Shown: piece by piece, positions 25,301 through 34,700 of the stretch
How positions within the stretch are numbered: position 1 is the first letter of the stretch
Layout of the letters: every line of letters starts with the position of its first letter
Assembly (NCBI GenBank): GCA_003609755.1
Contig: AP017992.1
Coordinates: 1-64,000, forward strand
DNA: 64,000 bases
Direction of reading: 5' to 3'
Source: Planktothrix agardhii NIES-204
GTDB lineage: Bacteria > Cyanobacteriota > Cyanobacteriia > Cyanobacteriales > Microcoleaceae
Position numbers and translations under genes: made by a program
Notes under the pieces: generated by a model
Seen by the model: only the letters and a program-made list of their open reading frames with translations
The model's database searches: none
Told to the model about the DNA's origin: nothing

Positions 25301-25672
25301 AAAGATACTGGTGGGGACTTTTGGGGGATGTTCATATTTGATGACCTTAGATTTGCCATCATGTCGAGGTTGGTCAGGTTTAAAACAGCCCCATTGTCCT
25401 AGACCTTGACAAAACCAGCCCCCAAATTCCAAGTGTTGATAGGTGTGGAGGGTAGAACTATTGAGTCTTCCGGTGTTGAGTCGCTTGAGTTGTGGCGAAT
25501 AAAATAAATACTCGGCGGGTTGATATCCTTCTAAACTAAGAACATTTAGACCAATGATATTTTGATGGACTCCAGAGCCTTGCCATTCAATAAAATGCGG
25601 TTCCTTGAGAAAATCTGGAGAAAAAGTTGAATAAACGCTTGCAGTATGCCCTGATTGTGCTAATATATCCAT
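22304..25672 (-). CDS. Large plasmid replication initiator/helicase (CyRepA1/DUF3854-like), copy 1
   Basis: This 1122-residue multidomain protein resembles cyanobacterial plasmid replication proteins. The N-terminal part has a TOPRIM/DUF3854-like domain: ICEGAKKAGAL at about 197-207 (acidic Glu), FDHDRK at 257-262 and DKGVDDF at 296-302. A superfamily 2-like helicase follows with Walker A KSGKGTGKTE at 357-366, VLVISHR (motif Ia) and IIILDEVEQ (Walker B, 442-450), plus later motifs around TSPTIGTGVSIDL and QFLARVRD. The rest is helical and C-terminal. It would open and prime the origin. A 12-bp hairpin lies 46 bp upstream of the start. It is convergent with the partition genes. Confidence 0.82.
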   Translation of the reverse strand: MDILAQSGHTASVYSTFSPDFLKEPHFIEWQGSGVHQNIIGLNVLSLEGYQPAEYLFYSPQLKRLNTGRLNSSTLHTYQHLEFGGWFCQGLGQWGCFKPDQPRHDGKSKVIKYEHPPKVPTSIFQLSVSWNIGLKIALKHGYGQEYSQRLQHHLQLPFNISPAHLLQGYDSLLDSLLSEEDIGFWDWVLENNIPITICEGAKKAGALLTAGYVAIGLPGITGGVRVQRDSNRVKINSFLLPELERFATNGRPFYICFDHDRKRTTQIAVNREISKLGQSFKPLKCPAWVITLPGPDKGVDDFIVHHGEHQFDELFTQATDLEYWNYQKEYSITYPVTKLNSRYLNLNFPEQGLVCIKSGKGTGKTENLIKLIQESMGIGRKVLVISHRIQLGRSICKRLGLVWVEDQKENPYDSIFGFGLCIDSLHPLSQAKFNPSEWEDAIIILDEVEQIIWHLLNSSTCTDKRAILCRMFMELMQTVLGSDGLVVAQDADLSDYAIDYLIDCAGGNIIPQVYVNEYKHNQQRKIIVYNQSNPSHLITKLYESVGKAPILMVLDSQKVKGKFSCINIESQLRESFPELKILRIDSETVADETHEAFGCMEDINNHIKDYDVVITSPTIGTGVSIDLVNHFQAIFGIFQGAINVKDACQFLARVRDLNVPCHVWAANYGCGQIGNRQTDWKPLLATQNKVFKRNLQILQEIDLELSIDFDEQLTPKHTKFWAKFAARVNAGQWKFKNTLVRELEAEGHIIELSEFEKTSLECERLLGEVLDPLAEVPEFTEQLKGTVQKLHHLEQTAKNHLEKATETRDKNQYSYAKFIAAQFLVSRNQYEELKSKRKKTQDELAQQRHYEISYRYGVEVSPELVLRDMAGDYPKLRLHYYLLHPEFVHQRDKHHLQKQLEAGEGKVCLQDIKLLSAQVQVLQLLGVEHLLNPDAEFTLESEEILEFADKVITYSRDMRDYLGISPDSKASPIRIVQDVLRNKIGLPLKCVRQIKLPDGTRQRVYAFDCPTWRYSIFDHWLERDLLREQEGTPQSINNIEVVVSDVPESESAPPAGESELLKRFWTQFWNLFTCTDWKPRLRKLLKIPQALQWVAEELQTQPILEDIFRTLEGFFPTDEALN

Positions 25673-25717
25673 AAGTTTATGAAAGGGTTTCTACAAAACC
25701 CTGGTTGAATAACTAAC

Positions 25718-25759
25718 TATCACCCGCAGAATCCTTGCCAAAGACTCCTGTGGGTGATA
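25718..25759. promoter_or_regulatory. Inverted repeat upstream of replication initiator 1
   Basis: TATCACCCGCAG at 25718-25729 and CTGTGGGTGATA at 25748-25759 match at 11 of 12 positions in inverted orientation, 46 bp upstream of the initiator ATG. A second small hairpin (AGGGTTT/AAACCCT) follows at about 25684-25702 beside the start. Both are good candidates for autoregulation or an origin element. Confidence 0.5.
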
Positions 25760-26177
25760 ATCATTTAAGCCTAAATAAGTACAAAAATCAATCAATTTCG
25801 GTAACATTTAACAAATCTCTCCTGAGAAACTCAATCTCGCCATCAGAAAGGATTGGATTTAAAGCCCAAAGCATTAGGTAAAGAATTAAATTTGAGTGGG
25901 GCAAAGTTTTGTAAAAATCATCCCTCAACTTGTCTAAGTCCTAGCAGTTTGGACGGCCATTAAAATACCTCCCGCAATACGGCGTAAATAGAAGGTTCGT
26001 GTCACCAGGTGCAGCCTTGTAAAGTTTTGTAAAAATGCCCCATGGCGCAGTTTTCCTGACCCCTTGGGGTGTTTTTTTTATCACTTGTTTAAAAACCGTG
26101 CTAACTATCTTCTATAATGAGTTTCATCCTTAACCGTTTGCGGAAAGAAAACTTATCACAAACGTACTGACTCCCCC
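25760..26177. other. Non-coding region between initiator 1 and the recombinase, with direct repeats
   Basis: I find no gene here. The 16-bp sequence AAAGTTTTGTAAAAAT occurs twice, at 25903-25918 and 26021-26036. The motif TTTGGACGGCC at 25948-25958 recurs upstream of the second initiator (34725-34735). ACCCC-TT-GGGGT followed by a T-run at 26059-26079 could be a plus-strand terminator, although no plus-strand gene precedes it. The direct repeats next to a tyrosine recombinase gene are candidate recombination sites. This could also be part of an origin. Confidence 0.4.
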
Positions 26178-27176
26178 ATGTCACCCCTAGAACCCTCCCT
26201 AGAACATCTGGAAATCGCCCTCACAGCGAAAATTGAAACCGCCTTTGAGCTTCCCCAGGACTTTGATGTGTTGGCGCACCTGCTTTCCGACAAACGCAGC
26301 CTCAATACTCGTAAAGCCTACGAAAAAGACATCAACGATTTTTTCCGCCTGATGACGGGGAAACCGCCCACCACAGACACGGTGCTGGAATTTTTGCACC
26401 TGACTCAAAAACAAGCGGTGTCCGTGGTTCTGCGGTATAAATCTCGGCTCATTGATAAGGGCCTGAAAGAATCAACGGTGAATCGCAGGTTAGCCGCGAT
26501 TAAATCTCTGACTGCGATGGGACGCAAGTTAGGAGTCTGTGAATATTCCTTGGAAGATATCAAAGGAGAGCGTCTGATGGGGCGATACCGGGATACAACC
26601 GGGATTGACAGTTTGACTTATAAACAAGTTCTGGAGCAATGCCCACGCCATACCCCCCTGGGAAAACGAGATTACGCCATCCTCCGGTTGCTTTGGGACA
26701 ATGCCCTACGCCGGGGGGAACTGGTGAAATGTAATGTGGCGGACTTTGACGTTCATAACCGGACTTTATCGATTTTGGGTAAAGGGCGTGGCAGTTATCA
26801 GGAACTCATCGACTTATCCCCTGGTACGGTTCAAGCCCTATCGAAGTGGCTGGCTTCCCGAAAGAAAACGACCCCGAATGAACCGCTATTCACCGCGTTG
26901 GATTTCCACAATCAAGGGCACCGTCTGAGTGGAGAAGCGATTCGGGTGATTGTCTGTCGATACTGTAAAGCGGCGGGAGTCACCAAGAGGATGTCCCCTC
27001 ACCGGATTCGCCACAGTGCTATTACTGCCGCGTTGGATGCAACCGATGGCAATGTGCGGAAAGTCCAGAAGTTATCAAGACACAAACAAATTGATACTTT
27101 AATGATCTATGACGATAACCGCCAACGGGTTCAGGGGGAGTTAACAGGCTTGCTTTCTGATTTGGTTGAAGATTAG
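26178..27176 (+). CDS. Tyrosine recombinase (XerC/phage-integrase family)
   Basis: This 332-residue site-specific recombinase has a core-binding SAM-like N-terminal domain (about 32-125: RSLNTRKAYEKDINDFF). The catalytic domain has all the expected residues: Arg178 in NALRRGEL, Lys202 in GKGRG, His275 and Arg278 in SPHRIRH, His302 in SRHKQID and the nucleophile Tyr311 in MIYDDN. It appears active. Possible jobs are plasmid dimer resolution or integration and excision of a plasmid-like element. Base composition is more GC-rich than its neighbours, suggesting separate acquisition. Confidence 0.93.
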   Translation: MSPLEPSLEHLEIALTAKIETAFELPQDFDVLAHLLSDKRSLNTRKAYEKDINDFFRLMTGKPPTTDTVLEFLHLTQKQAVSVVLRYKSRLIDKGLKESTVNRRLAAIKSLTAMGRKLGVCEYSLEDIKGERLMGRYRDTTGIDSLTYKQVLEQCPRHTPLGKRDYAILRLLWDNALRRGELVKCNVADFDVHNRTLSILGKGRGSYQELIDLSPGTVQALSKWLASRKKTTPNEPLFTALDFHNQGHRLSGEAIRVIVCRYCKAAGVTKRMSPHRIRHSAITAALDATDGNVRKVQKLSRHKQIDTLMIYDDNRQRVQGELTGLLSDLVED

Positions 27177-27267
27177 TTCCGTTGAATTGTTTGATTCAAT
27201 GCAGGTGGCAACCAGAAAAATTCTCTAATCAAAAGTAGAATTCTGATTATTAAACTTTCTGTAATTT

Positions 27268-30200
27268 ATGATGGACAACCCTGCCTTAATTATTGCTGAA
27301 ATTGAAAGAATTTCCTCAACCTCCCAACTGATTCTAAAAAATCCTGATTTAATTGAGAAGCAAATTGGTGATTTAGAACTGAATACTAATCAGCTTGTTG
27401 AAATTAAAAATGAAGTCAAACCCTTTTTAATTATATTACAAAATAAGATTGTAGAACTTAATGCTATACGACTTGCAAAGGGGGCTGTTGGTTTAGCGTT
27501 GATGGTTTTTACGGACAGTGATGATAGTTCGAGTGGTTTTATAGATTCAATGATTTCTCAGATTGGGGAAGATCTATTTAACGAAGCTGTGGATGGTTGG
27601 TTTAGAGAATCTGTTAGAGATGAAAGTGGATTAAAAAATATTGTTCAAACTTTAGAACAAATTTGTCAAAATATTGAAATTAAAATTAATGAAAATAACA
27701 AACTTAGAGAAATTGGCATCTTTTGCTTAAATTCTCCAAAAATCCAAACCGCATTAATTAATCAATCTTTAAATTCTTCTCCCAGGGGATTGTTAGAAAG
27801 TTTTGAGAACTTCTCCCACCAAATTAAATTTGTTCTAGTTAATCAATCCTGTCATCAACTTGAGCAGCAAATTCAAGATATTTCTAAGCATTTAGAGAAT
27901 ATCAAACAAATTAATGAAACTGCTAAAGTTATATCGGAAAGTTTACTATCTTGTCAAAAGTTAGATGATAAAGATTATAAAATATTAGAAACTTTATTTA
28001 GCCTATTTGGTGGCAGTATTTCAAAAATAACTTATAATGGCAATTCTCTCAATTTCAGCTTTGGCGTAGAAAATTATACTTATGATTCTGTGCTAAGTTT
28101 CAGTCAAAGCTTACAGGATAAATCCTATCATGTCATTCAGTTAAGCCAAAGTCTGCAACGGTTAATCAATGATTGCTTAAACTCTCAGAAAGCATTAAAC
28201 CTTTTATCTTTAGGGAGTTCTCAAGAGGCTTTAATCAGCACGGGGAGTTTTTCGGAAGAAAGTTATTTAACTGTTGATCTTTTACTTTCTATGGAAAGTG
28301 TTAATCAGTTTAAACAGCAAATTGCTCAACTCCACCTTAATTATAAAAAGTTAAAAGAGCTTAATTCTATCTTAAGTATTGCTACGCAAAAATATAGACA
28401 AAAGTTAAGATTCCCCCTCACTCATGGGACTTTAGCAGCATTAATAGAATTATTAGGGAAATCTATTAAGAGCATATCCTTAACTCCTTCTGGTGATCTC
28501 ATGATTAAAATTGATGAAGACAACATGAATTTAAAGGATTTTATGGAATCTCTATGTAAAAAACAAGAATTATTGAAGCCCTCTATTTTACAAATAAAAC
28601 TGCTAATTAACTTAGGAATTGATTTAGAAAAAAATAAACAACTTGAAAAGTTAGTAAATGATCATCATACTTGGGATAATTTAGATCATCTAAAAAATCA
28701 GATTAAATCTTTTAGAAAAAAATCTAATATTGATCTGGATTTTGACAAACTTGCAAATCTGCAAAAACAAACCGCAGAAATTAAAAAAGATTCTGTTGAC
28801 CTGAAAGTGTTGGTATCTCAACTTAACATATTGACTGAATCCGAATTTGAAAAGGGATTATTGTTAAACTCTATAAATATCAATGCAATTTATAGCCTAT
28901 TTGGAAGAATAAAATTTATTACGTTTACGTCTCAACAAAAACCGTTAATTATTTTTGATAAGTTTAAATATACCTCAGCAGAAATTAGTTCTAAATCTAA
29001 TAAATTGAAGAAGGAAGTTGAAAAAATTATTGCTTCAATTTCTAATCTTATCACCTTGGCGGAGCAATGTTTAAAAGATACAGACTTTAGAAAACAAGTA
29101 GCTAAACAGAAACAAATCAAGAATTTACAAATGAAGGGGTTAGTTTGTGCATCTGTTTTAGCTTTTGTCACTCCGCTAAGTTGGATAGGCTGGAATTTCA
29201 GTTACTCTTATTATACTTTGTTAAAAGCCGAAAACATCATTAAAGATGAACAGTTAAATAATACACAAGATATTAATCAGCTTAAATCTCAGCGTGTCCA
29301 GTTACAAAATGCTCAGAATTTGCTCACGACCATTCCTAAATCTTTGGGTTCGCGCTATCAAGAAGCTCAAGCTGATTTACAAAACTTAGAACAATCTTTA
29401 ATCAATGTTAACCAACGCATTGAGCTAGAAGAAAATTCTCGTCAAAATTTCACTTTTGGTTTACAGCTTTTCAATGAAGTAGAAAAGTCTTTTCCAACAT
29501 TATCTGGGAAATCTCAACGGATAAAGGAAGCTGACGAAAAACTAGAAACTGTAATAGGATTATTACAATCTGTTCATTCTCAAGCCCAGGTTTTTAATCA
29601 AGTGGAAGCACCCTTAAATAAAGCTCAAGTTCTTCGAGGTCTGCTCAAAAATCATATTCAATCTTTAAATCAATTAGAGCTTGTTAATTATCAAGCGATG
29701 GAAGCTTCTAAACTTGTACAAAATCCGCCCCATTCTGTAGAAACTTGGAAACAAGCAAAAGATAAATGGGATGAAGCCATTCGTTTATTATCTGAAATTG
29801 TTGTAGATGAGGAGGAAATTAAAATCCAAGTGCAACAGAAGTTAAAAACCTATCAAGCTAATTCTAAAATGATTGAAAGCCAGATTGCTAATGAAGAAAA
29901 AGCTTTAAATAATTGGCAACAATCTTTAAATTTGGGAAATGAAGTGGCACAAATGGTACAAAATTCTCCTCATCCTTCTGTTGTTTGGGAAGCGGCTCAA
30001 TCAAAATGTGAAACGGCTGTTAAGGGACTGCTCTCAATTCCTCCCAAAACATCTGTTTATTCTCAGGCTCAAAATAAGCTCAAAACTTATCAAGGAAATT
30101 GTGCTGTATTCCGCCAAAAGAAAAAAACGGAGGAAAATTATGAACGGATTATAAATAATGCTAAAGAAACATTATCATTAATTAAAACTAATTTACAAAA

Positions 30201-30459
30201 AACCCCTCATACCATTCAGAAGTTGAATTTAGCCGTTTCGCAAATAGAACAAGCGATAAAATTATTAGAGATATTTCCCTCTGAAACTGATAGTTTACAA
30301 CAAGCTCAAGAACTACAAGTTACGTTAGTAAAATATCAAAACAAGATTAATGAAACCCTGGAAGAAATTGCCAGATGTCAAACTAATTCGTTTTACACCC
30401 AATATTGTTTTGAACTGAATATGCCGATTTATTTAGATTATAGCGATCGCACCATTTAA
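27268..30459 (+). CDS. Giant coiled-coil membrane protein of unknown function
   Basis: This 1063-residue protein has a short hydrophobic patch near residue 70 (RLAKGAVGLALMVF), then about 550 residues of mostly helical, Leu/Lys/Glu/Asn-rich sequence. One clear transmembrane segment lies near 622-650 (LVCASVLAFVTPLSWIGW), followed by a C-terminal region of coiled coils with a repeated unit: ASKLVQNPPHSVETWKQAKDKW near 810 and VAQMVQNSPHPSVVWEAAQSK near 893 are clearly related. The end is LPIYLD-like with a Cys pair. No enzyme motif is visible. It is 92 bp after the recombinase gene with no recognisable link. It could be an envelope-spanning scaffold or a defence-related membrane protein; neither is shown by the sequence. 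Confidence 0.75.
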   Translation: MMDNPALIIAEIERISSTSQLILKNPDLIEKQIGDLELNTNQLVEIKNEVKPFLIILQNKIVELNAIRLAKGAVGLALMVFTDSDDSSSGFIDSMISQIGEDLFNEAVDGWFRESVRDESGLKNIVQTLEQICQNIEIKINENNKLREIGIFCLNSPKIQTALINQSLNSSPRGLLESFENFSHQIKFVLVNQSCHQLEQQIQDISKHLENIKQINETAKVISESLLSCQKLDDKDYKILETLFSLFGGSISKITYNGNSLNFSFGVENYTYDSVLSFSQSLQDKSYHVIQLSQSLQRLINDCLNSQKALNLLSLGSSQEALISTGSFSEESYLTVDLLLSMESVNQFKQQIAQLHLNYKKLKELNSILSIATQKYRQKLRFPLTHGTLAALIELLGKSIKSISLTPSGDLMIKIDEDNMNLKDFMESLCKKQELLKPSILQIKLLINLGIDLEKNKQLEKLVNDHHTWDNLDHLKNQIKSFRKKSNIDLDFDKLANLQKQTAEIKKDSVDLKVLVSQLNILTESEFEKGLLLNSININAIYSLFGRIKFITFTSQQKPLIIFDKFKYTSAEISSKSNKLKKEVEKIIASISNLITLAEQCLKDTDFRKQVAKQKQIKNLQMKGLVCASVLAFVTPLSWIGWNFSYSYYTLLKAENIIKDEQLNNTQDINQLKSQRVQLQNAQNLLTTIPKSLGSRYQEAQADLQNLEQSLINVNQRIELEENSRQNFTFGLQLFNEVEKSFPTLSGKSQRIKEADEKLETVIGLLQSVHSQAQVFNQVEAPLNKAQVLRGLLKNHIQSLNQLELVNYQAMEASKLVQNPPHSVETWKQAKDKWDEAIRLLSEIVVDEEEIKIQVQQKLKTYQANSKMIESQIANEEKALNNWQQSLNLGNEVAQMVQNSPHPSVVWEAAQSKCETAVKGLLSIPPKTSVYSQAQNKLKTYQGNCAVFRQKKKTEENYERIINNAKETLSLIKTNLQKTPHTIQKLNLAVSQIEQAIKLLEIFPSETDSLQQAQELQVTLVKYQNKINETLEEIARCQTNSFYTQYCFELNMPIYLDYSDRTI

Positions 30460-30551
30460 CTAACCCCATCAAATTCTAAGCAATCCATGGTTATAGGTTG
30501 AGGTTCCGAGGTTGTTAGTTGTTGCATTTTTAGCCTAGATATTGTTAATAA

Positions 30552-33500
30552 CTAAGCGGTTTCTGAGTGTGGTGATATTGGTATAAATTCCGATAGCAAT
30601 TGGGGAGGGACAAACCTCAACACCGCCCCCAACAACTTGCAAAGTATTGGGATAGGAGTCGCGGCTAAAATATGCCTGAATTGCCTTTCACCAAACGCTT
30701 TAGCGGTCGTTATCATCTCAAAAATCACATCAGCAGGGGTGGTGTCCCCCCGTTCAAAGTCTTGGGCGACATCAGGTAGATATTCCCTGGCAATGTAGAG
30801 CGCATCAGAATCGAGTTCAGAAAGTTTACTTTTGTTATTAATAGCCCTATATAACAAAAGTAAACTTTTTTTTACCTCCCTGAAACCTATCCCTAATCGG
30901 TCTTTGAGGTTTTTACTTACCCCCCCCTTAGTGATTCCTAATTGTTCAGCGATATCGTCAATGGTTGCGACTACACCGGACTTAACCGATGACCATAAAG
31001 CCTCAATAATCCCCCGCTCTGTTTGGACACCTTTTGAAGCCGCGCCGGGTGCAATATCGTAAATATCCTCGATGATTACTGTTGCAGTTGGGTAGGCGAG
31101 TCTAGTGGCGCTTATGGTGTCATCATCCAGATCAGCGACTAAATAGCTGTGCAACTGTTCATCGGGTCTGAGATGTGCTCGGAGCCGTCCCACATCTTGA
31201 ATTAATTCGGCTTTGATTTTCCGATTGACCCATCCCCCGTAACGTCCCGTGCGTTGATCCGGCGTAGGAAAATAACCCGTTAAAGTTTGGTATTCGGCGG
31301 CGACTTGTCCTAAGTTTGGGCACGGGTGCCCGACACTAACCATGACTTGAGTATTTAGGAATTGATTAGAGCCGCGAGTGTCCTTATGCCAATAACCCAG
31401 TTTGTGTCCCAAATCCTGGTAATTAGCTACCGCGCTCTTATGATCAATCAGTCCGATGTTTTGCCCTTGGTGTCGTTTGGCGATCGCATTAATAGCAACA
31501 TTAATCCGTTCCTGCATCGTGTCGCGCCGTTGTTTACCCCCCCGACCCATTCCTTTAATAATGTGAATATGTAGGTTAGGAGTCGATTGTTTAACCTCTG
31601 ATACCTCTAGGATTTCATTAAGACTAATCCCTAAAGATAAAGCATAATCTCGTTTATTTTGAGTGGCATCTAAAGCGATTGAGAGCCCCGCACTTTTGAT
31701 AATATTCCGGTGACGTTTTGATAATTTAGTGATGATTAATTTACCGTTATCAATTCTTAAATTAATCCGTTTATTTCCGATTAAACAATCAATTAAAGCA
31801 GGTAGCCAAGGCGGAATTACATTGTCTTTAATTGCTTGCTGTTTTTCTTCAGGGGTCTGCAATCCGTTGATAAATTTAGCGTAATTCTCAAGGATTTTAT
31901 AGCACTCATTCCTTAAATCAATTAATGATGGTGCTATAAAATTTTCCCCTATAACCTTGGTGGCTTCTGGGATTTCGTTAATCATTTCATAATGATAGAT
32001 TGGAGTCCCCCAAACATTATCACAAGCTAACCAATTATCAGAATATAAATCAAAAATTAATTGATTTAATTCGTCAATAGTTGGCATTAATTCCACTACT
32101 TCCCGATGGCTGATTCCGTATCTATGTTTTTCTGTTGTCACTGCCAATAATCCTTTGTAAATCTCAACTAGGATAGGTCTTAATATCTTGAAAAGACGAT
32201 GATCAGCCCTTAACTGAAGTTTACCAACCATCATCAAGACATCATTAATCTCAACAGTTATTTGATGAGTGTTTTCGATAGATAGGTCATCAAGAATTAA
32301 AATGTCATCTGATGATGGGTGTATCGAGTTGATGTCGGCACGAATCAACCTTTCATTCGTCAAGGTGTAGCGTCTGTTTTCCAAAAATAAACAACCTTGA
32401 TTAAGTAATGGACACGATTGACAGATAGGAGAATCTTTACCACCAAAAGCAGATAATCCCATTTCTGCAACTGTTAAGAAGGTTTGGTTCTCAGGACAAT
32501 TGCTAGGAATATCAGGGGATTGATTATTCTTAACCCTGACAACGTGAGATTTTCCTAAAGCAGTTTTGCGGTCAGTGTCATAATTTAACCCATTATGTCG
32601 GGCTTCTAAATCAACATAATTGGCTTCTACAGTTGCGTTAGTTGGGTTCCGATGATCAGGTGATAGGTAGAATATTCTGGCTTTATTCTCCTTATCATCG
32701 GGGTCAATTCCAAAGGTTTCTAAATTAGCCAAACCAGAATCAAACGATTTTCCGTGACCCGTTGCAGTTGTGTCTAAAGTAAATTTAAAACCCTTCTCGC
32801 ACGCTTCACCATAGCAAGCCAACCTTTCCCCATTATTAAAAATGATTTTAGGGCATCCCATCTGTTGCCATTCGTCAACTGTTGGCAATTGTCCAGGGGT
32901 GTAAGGTAGTGAGATTAATTTCTGAGGTTTCCATAGTACAATCGCGCTACATTCTGTTTTTTCTTCTGGGATTGTAACGGGTTTGGCTTCGGGGTTTTGT
33001 TCGGGAGTAACGGGTTTATTTTTCTGGTTTACCCGACTGTAAAAACGTTTAACAATCCGTGCTAAATCGTTTTGTAATTCAGGTAATTTAAAGCGATTAA
33101 ACCATTGTTCCTCACTCAATTCTCCCTGATCAATAACCTGATTATCCCATTCTATATAAGAGATAATCCGAGCATTGTTAAAGGTTTCTGTGGTAATCTC
33201 ATCAATATCAACTTTATCTGATTTTGGTCTATCACCTTGTCCCCAATCTCTTATATAAAGGGTAATTCCGAGCTTTTTAAGGAATAGATACAATTCCCGA
33301 TAAGCACCCATTACATGATGATTAGCTTTGCATCCGGTGTCAGGGTTTAGGATGTATAAATCAAAGTTTTTGGAATCAACAATAGCTTTAAATTCCTTCT
33401 TAGAGCCATGCCAATTCACACCACCAGCACCCAACACATTAATATTGTGTAAATGCGCTGCGGGTAAGGGTTTTTGTGTTCCCTCTATAATGTTTAAATC

Positions 33501-34154
33501 AGGGGAACTATTTAATTTTAAAAACTGTAATGGTAGTTCACCGGACACGCGGCGATCGCTACTTCCCCAAAGCCATTGATATTTAGGATTCCGATCATCC
33601 CTAGCAAGCTGAAAGCCAATGATTAATCCTTTGATATTCCGAATAGGAATCAGAATTCCTGATCCGCTATTGGCTAGAGTTCCCTTGTCTCCCATCCCAG
33701 GGAAGTTAGGACTAATCGAGATCAGATTAAATTCTTGATAGCGGTCAACCGACTTAAACCCACGCTGATCAATTTGTTCATCAGTTAAGCCGCGACCGTG
33801 CAACTGTTCCCGATGTTTGGCACTCAATCCCAACTGTTTCAGGATTTTTCTGGCTTCTCTGTCCAGTTGCTCATCAGTCAACGGGGTAATGTTTGAAGGT
33901 TTGGCGGCTTTGGGTTGCTGTTCCGGTCTGTATTCTTGACGCTCCCCCGAATAATCCCCGAATAATCCCCCCATACCTCCCCTGAGAGGTTTGAGATATT
34001 TCCATCCGGGTATGCTCCAATTGCTATCACCCCGTAGGCACATTATTAAATTATCTGAAATCTTGCACCCGTGCGTTTTTTCACAGATTGGGCATGGGTT
34101 ACGCTTGCTTGAGGCGATTGCCTTTCCTTTTAATGCGGTGTCGGTGGTAATCAT
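30552..34154 (-). CDS. Large plasmid/phage replication protein (primase-helicase-like), copy 2
   Basis: This 1200-residue protein begins with a primase-type zinc finger (CPIC at 21-24, Cys30, Cys39). A TOPRIM/DUF3854-like region follows (about 160-330: SGSGILIPIRNIKGLIIGFQ, LNIIEGTQKPL, FDLYILNPDTGC). Next comes a helicase-like domain with Walker A ATGHGKSF near 464-471 and a DDILILDDLS Walker B, plus a Cys cluster (CQSCPLLNQGC) that might hold an Fe-S centre. A winged HTH lies near the C-terminus (TIDDIAEQLGITKGGVSKNL). It is the second initiator-like gene in the window and is clearly not a duplicate of the first. The start at 34154 was accepted as the first ATG. Confidence 0.75.
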   Translation of the reverse strand: MITTDTALKGKAIASSKRNPCPICEKTHGCKISDNLIMCLRGDSNWSIPGWKYLKPLRGGMGGLFGDYSGERQEYRPEQQPKAAKPSNITPLTDEQLDREARKILKQLGLSAKHREQLHGRGLTDEQIDQRGFKSVDRYQEFNLISISPNFPGMGDKGTLANSGSGILIPIRNIKGLIIGFQLARDDRNPKYQWLWGSSDRRVSGELPLQFLKLNSSPDLNIIEGTQKPLPAAHLHNINVLGAGGVNWHGSKKEFKAIVDSKNFDLYILNPDTGCKANHHVMGAYRELYLFLKKLGITLYIRDWGQGDRPKSDKVDIDEITTETFNNARIISYIEWDNQVIDQGELSEEQWFNRFKLPELQNDLARIVKRFYSRVNQKNKPVTPEQNPEAKPVTIPEEKTECSAIVLWKPQKLISLPYTPGQLPTVDEWQQMGCPKIIFNNGERLACYGEACEKGFKFTLDTTATGHGKSFDSGLANLETFGIDPDDKENKARIFYLSPDHRNPTNATVEANYVDLEARHNGLNYDTDRKTALGKSHVVRVKNNQSPDIPSNCPENQTFLTVAEMGLSAFGGKDSPICQSCPLLNQGCLFLENRRYTLTNERLIRADINSIHPSSDDILILDDLSIENTHQITVEINDVLMMVGKLQLRADHRLFKILRPILVEIYKGLLAVTTEKHRYGISHREVVELMPTIDELNQLIFDLYSDNWLACDNVWGTPIYHYEMINEIPEATKVIGENFIAPSLIDLRNECYKILENYAKFINGLQTPEEKQQAIKDNVIPPWLPALIDCLIGNKRINLRIDNGKLIITKLSKRHRNIIKSAGLSIALDATQNKRDYALSLGISLNEILEVSEVKQSTPNLHIHIIKGMGRGGKQRRDTMQERINVAINAIAKRHQGQNIGLIDHKSAVANYQDLGHKLGYWHKDTRGSNQFLNTQVMVSVGHPCPNLGQVAAEYQTLTGYFPTPDQRTGRYGGWVNRKIKAELIQDVGRLRAHLRPDEQLHSYLVADLDDDTISATRLAYPTATVIIEDIYDIAPGAASKGVQTERGIIEALWSSVKSGVVATIDDIAEQLGITKGGVSKNLKDRLGIGFREVKKSLLLLYRAINNKSKLSELDSDALYIAREYLPDVAQDFERGDTTPADVIFEMITTAKAFGERQFRHILAATPIPILCKLLGAVLRFVPPQLLSEFIPISPHSETA

Positions 34155-34240
34155 GCCGCACCCCCTTGAGTCGCCGGGGCGGGAGAATAATCTACATTGA
34201 TCTGTTGTGCATTCTGTAGATTGTGTGCTATACTTAAATA

Positions 34241-34389
34241 GTTGTTGAACAATCTAACTGTATTAGGATCTAAGGAAGTTGAATTAACTCCTAGACTTTG
34301 AGACCAAAAAATGTTATATTTCATTTTATCTAAGGGCTAAATGCCCTGTTGTTTTATTGGACTCCCGCCTGTCAAGCGGGCTTTTTTTT
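34241..34389 (+). ncRNA. Candidate small RNA divergent from initiator 2
   Basis: An extended -10 promoter (TGCTATACT, hexamer at 34229-34234, with TTGTGC 18 bp upstream) fires away from the initiator gene. About 150 bp downstream is a strong intrinsic terminator, CCCGC-CTGTCAA-GCGGGC followed by eight T (34364-34389), preceded by a small hairpin AGGGC-TAAAT-GCCCT. No convincing gene lies between. A promoter plus terminator flanking a non-coding stretch beside a replication gene suggests a regulatory RNA. Expression is not shown. Confidence 0.4.
34364..34389 (+). terminator. Intrinsic terminator
   Basis: The stem CCCGC/GCGGG with a seven-base loop is followed by CTTTTTTTT. This is a textbook plus-strand rho-independent terminator and ends the candidate small RNA. 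Confidence 0.75.
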
Positions 34390-34700
34390 GTCTTGGATAT
34401 TTTTTTTTCAAGGTGGGAATAATGTAGCATATTTTACTTTGATAGATCAATAGAAAAATTAGAATATATACGATGAGAATTTACGTCGTCGTCCCCGCAA
34501 ATCAATACAGTCACAGTTTTACCGCCCGCCGTTGTATGTACAGAATTGATTGGTTAAAGAATCAAATCTATGTAACAGTTCTGATGAATATGTGACAGTT
34601 CTTAGGATTCCCCCCATTAACAGCCTCAATCATGTATTTAGTCCTCCGATGCCGACCTAACCCATTTCAAATCAGATTCCAGTACCCGTGATTCAGGGTA

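Noticed and set aside
30552-34154. Initiator 2 as a duplicate of initiator 1
   Set aside because: The two share only general primase/helicase organisation. The zinc finger, cysteine cluster, domain order and motifs differ.
34473-34595. Forty-codon plus-strand frame with ATG near a promoter-like site
   Set aside because: No ribosome-binding site, no recognisable motif and it lies in non-coding plasmid-type sequence.
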